A DNA stretch of 64,000 bases, from contig JANQRT010000052.1 in assembly GCA_028284385.1 (NCBI GenBank), positions 186,001 through 250,000 of the forward strand. Reading direction: 5' to 3'. The stretch's first letter is position 1. The number at the start of each line of letters is the position of its first letter. This document shows positions 62,781 through 64,000 of the stretch, piece after piece. This DNA comes from Opitutaceae bacterium. Lineage in GTDB: Bacteria; Verrucomicrobiota; Verrucomicrobiia; Opitutales; Opitutaceae. The notes under the pieces were generated by a model. The model ran no database searches, had not been told where the DNA came from, and saw nothing but the letters and a program-made list of their open reading frames with translations. The position numbers and the translations under genes are program-made.

Positions 62781-64000
62781 ATGAGGCTTTTGTCCCGAAG
62801 CTCCAAGGCGCTAGCAATGTGCATAAGCGCATGGGTATTCTGTGTCTGGGTCCAAGGCTCGGTGGGAGAGCGGCGCGAATACGATGTGCCTGCAAGTTTA
62901 GCGACAGAGTCGCTCAAGCTAGTCGCGGAGCAGGGGCAATTCGAACTGGTATTTGCAAGCGACACAGTGACTGGCTGCCAAACGAATCTGATAAAAGGTC
63001 TTTATTTGCCGCAAGAGGCTCTAGATGGCCTTTTGCAGGACACCCCACTCGTGGCCGTCCCGGTTAGCGGAGGCGAGGCATTTGGAATAATGAAGCGAGC
63101 GAAGAAAGGAGGTACAAGTCCTAGTCGCTCTGAAAGCTCTCGTCAGAATATATCAACTACAAAATATCAAACTGAAATGAATTTGCCCCCTAAGAAAAAA
63201 TCCAAGCTTAATTCCTTTATTAAAGGATTGCTTTCGTTTGCGCTTGCAAGCGCTCCACAGGTCGTTGCTCAGGATAACGAAAATGATATATACACATTGT
63301 CGCCGTTTGTCGTAGAGGACGATTCGGATATCGGCTATTTGTCTGGAAATACTCTCGGAGCAACGCGGACAAATACTGCGCTCAAGGATCTGCCTTTTCA
63401 GATTAACGTTCTGGCGGCTGAATTAATTGAGGATACCGCTTCCTATAATGTGGACAACGCAATGGATTACATGCCAGGAGTATCGCTCGTCTTTAACGAG
63501 TTCGTGCCCTTGTATTCAATACGAGGTTTTGTGTCCTCGGCAGCGATGCGCAATGGAGTACGGTCGCTCAATAAACCTGATGCTAGTCAGATATCTCGCG
63601 TCGAAGCCGTAAAAGGGCCGGCCGCTCTTCTCTATGGACAATCGCAGCCTGGTGGAGTTCTCAACTACATCACGAAACAACCGCATTTTACGCCTAGCCA
63701 ATCAATTTCCTTTGCGGTCGGAAACAATGGACTATTCCGGACTTCTCTCAGCTCGACGGGACCGATTGGAGATAGCGAGCGTTTCGCCTATCGCGTCGAT
63801 GCCACTTACCATGAGCAGGGAAGGTATGAGTACTTCCAGGACATGCAGCGGTATTCGATTTCTCCGATGTTCTCGATGAGATTCTCCGAAAAGACCGATC
63901 TGATACTCTCTTTCAATAAGCAGGACGAAACCAATGTTCCATCGGGCGGGCTTCCTCTCAAGCCAGGCCCGTTTCGTGTCAATCCGAAAACTCACTGGGT
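62781..64000 (+). CDS. TonB-dependent outer-membrane receptor with STN domain, 3' truncated
   Basis: The frame from ATG 62781 is open to the end of the window (406 codons), with no stop. A signal peptide (about 1-29) precedes an STN domain (about 33-107: REYDVPASLATESLKLVAEQ, then LYLPQEALDGLLQDTPL), which contacts FecR. After a linker, residues 133-164 look like a second signal peptide (MNLPPKKKSKLNSFIKGLLS, then FALASAPQVVAQ), followed by the Opitutae-type segment IYTLSPFVVEDDSD, the plug domain (about 190-300: YNVDNAMDYMPGVSLVFNEF, RVEAVKGPAALLYG, PGGVLNYITKQP) and the first barrel strands. The ligand is unknown. An internal start at ATG 63177 would give a receptor without STN. Confidence 0.9.
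   Translation, partial: MRLLSRSSKALAMCISAWVFCVWVQGSVGERREYDVPASLATESLKLVAEQGQFELVFASDTVTGCQTNLIKGLYLPQEALDGLLQDTPLVAVPVSGGEAFGIMKRAKKGGTSPSRSESSRQNISTTKYQTEMNLPPKKKSKLNSFIKGLLSFALASAPQVVAQDNENDIYTLSPFVVEDDSDIGYLSGNTLGATRTNTALKDLPFQINVLAAELIEDTASYNVDNAMDYMPGVSLVFNEFVPLYSIRGFVSSAAMRNGVRSLNKPDASQISRVEAVKGPAALLYGQSQPGGVLNYITKQPHFTPSQSISFAVGNNGLFRTSLSSTGPIGDSERFAYRVDATYHEQGRYEYFQDMQRYSISPMFSMRFSEKTDLILSFNKQDETNVPSGGLPLKPGPFRVNPKTHW

Noticed and set aside
62705..63067. 120-residue ORF on the plus strand
   Set aside because: It is a shadow of the TonB receptor, whose STN domain reads in another frame and continues without a stop to the window end.

Overview
The window looks like a chromosomal segment of a Gram-negative, probably marine member of the Verrucomicrobiota (class Opitutae). 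The clues are lipid A and Kdo genes (lpxA, kdsB), lipoproteins, a FecI/FecR/TonB-receptor set of the Opitutae type (receptor ordered STN domain, then a TLSPF-type segment, then plug), large exported fibronectin/Ig-repeat proteins ending in the paired ISIRA...GFVITG repeats common in Verrucomicrobia, and a moderate GC content. The taxonomic call is inference; no rRNA is present. I see no insertion sequence, integrase, phage gene or CRISPR array.

Layout. 1-5.4 kb: 3' part of hrpB, an orphan 77-residue protein resembling the C-terminal helix of flagellar rod proteins, a membrane-anchored protein of unknown function behind a structured leader, and an MFS transporter. 5.5-7.6 kb: a 37-residue hydrophobic peptide ORF, an RluA-type pseudouridine synthase, a short ribosome hibernation factor with a strong terminator, and tRNA-Arg(ACG). 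8-13.9 kb: two paralogous exported multidomain proteins. 13.9-21.2 kb: a seven-gene catabolic operon on the minus strand (cyclase-family hydrolase, zinc alcohol dehydrogenase, cupin, fused transketolase, methylmalonate-semialdehyde dehydrogenase, SDR, ureidoglycolate-lyase-like cupin) preceded by a perfect 18-bp palindrome. 21.5-24.8 kb: hemH, an AraC-type regulator, eno. 25-30.1 kb: a nucleoside phosphorylase and a moxR-DUF58-transglutaminase set.

30-40 kb (minus strand): the cell-shape cluster mreB-mreC-mreD-mrdA, tatA, then dnaG-rpoD and a TPR lipoprotein. The primase has lost three of its four canonical zinc ligands. 40.3-47.7 kb (plus strand): a secreted DUF362-like protein, aroB, an unknown gene, lpxA, pdxA, an A-type Fe-S carrier, infC, a lipoprotein amidase and crcB. 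47.7-54.2 kb (minus strand): clpP, then fur-sufC-sufB-sufD-sufT controlled by two Fur-type boxes, and trxB. 54.3-64 kb: tatD-family hydrolase, HPr, kdsB, two ECF sigma/anti-sigma pairs, carA, kamA and a TonB receptor that runs off the end of the window.

The strongest leads are: (1) a bipartite motif with identical 15-nt spacing upstream of both the FecI-like sigma gene and the TonB receptor, a candidate ECF promoter; (2) the unassigned catabolic operon and its palindrome; (3) the DnaG with a degenerate zinc finger; (4) twin 7-1-7 boxes in front of a Fur-family gene that itself lacks the usual CxxC; (5) a receptor carrying a second signal-peptide-like segment after its STN domain.
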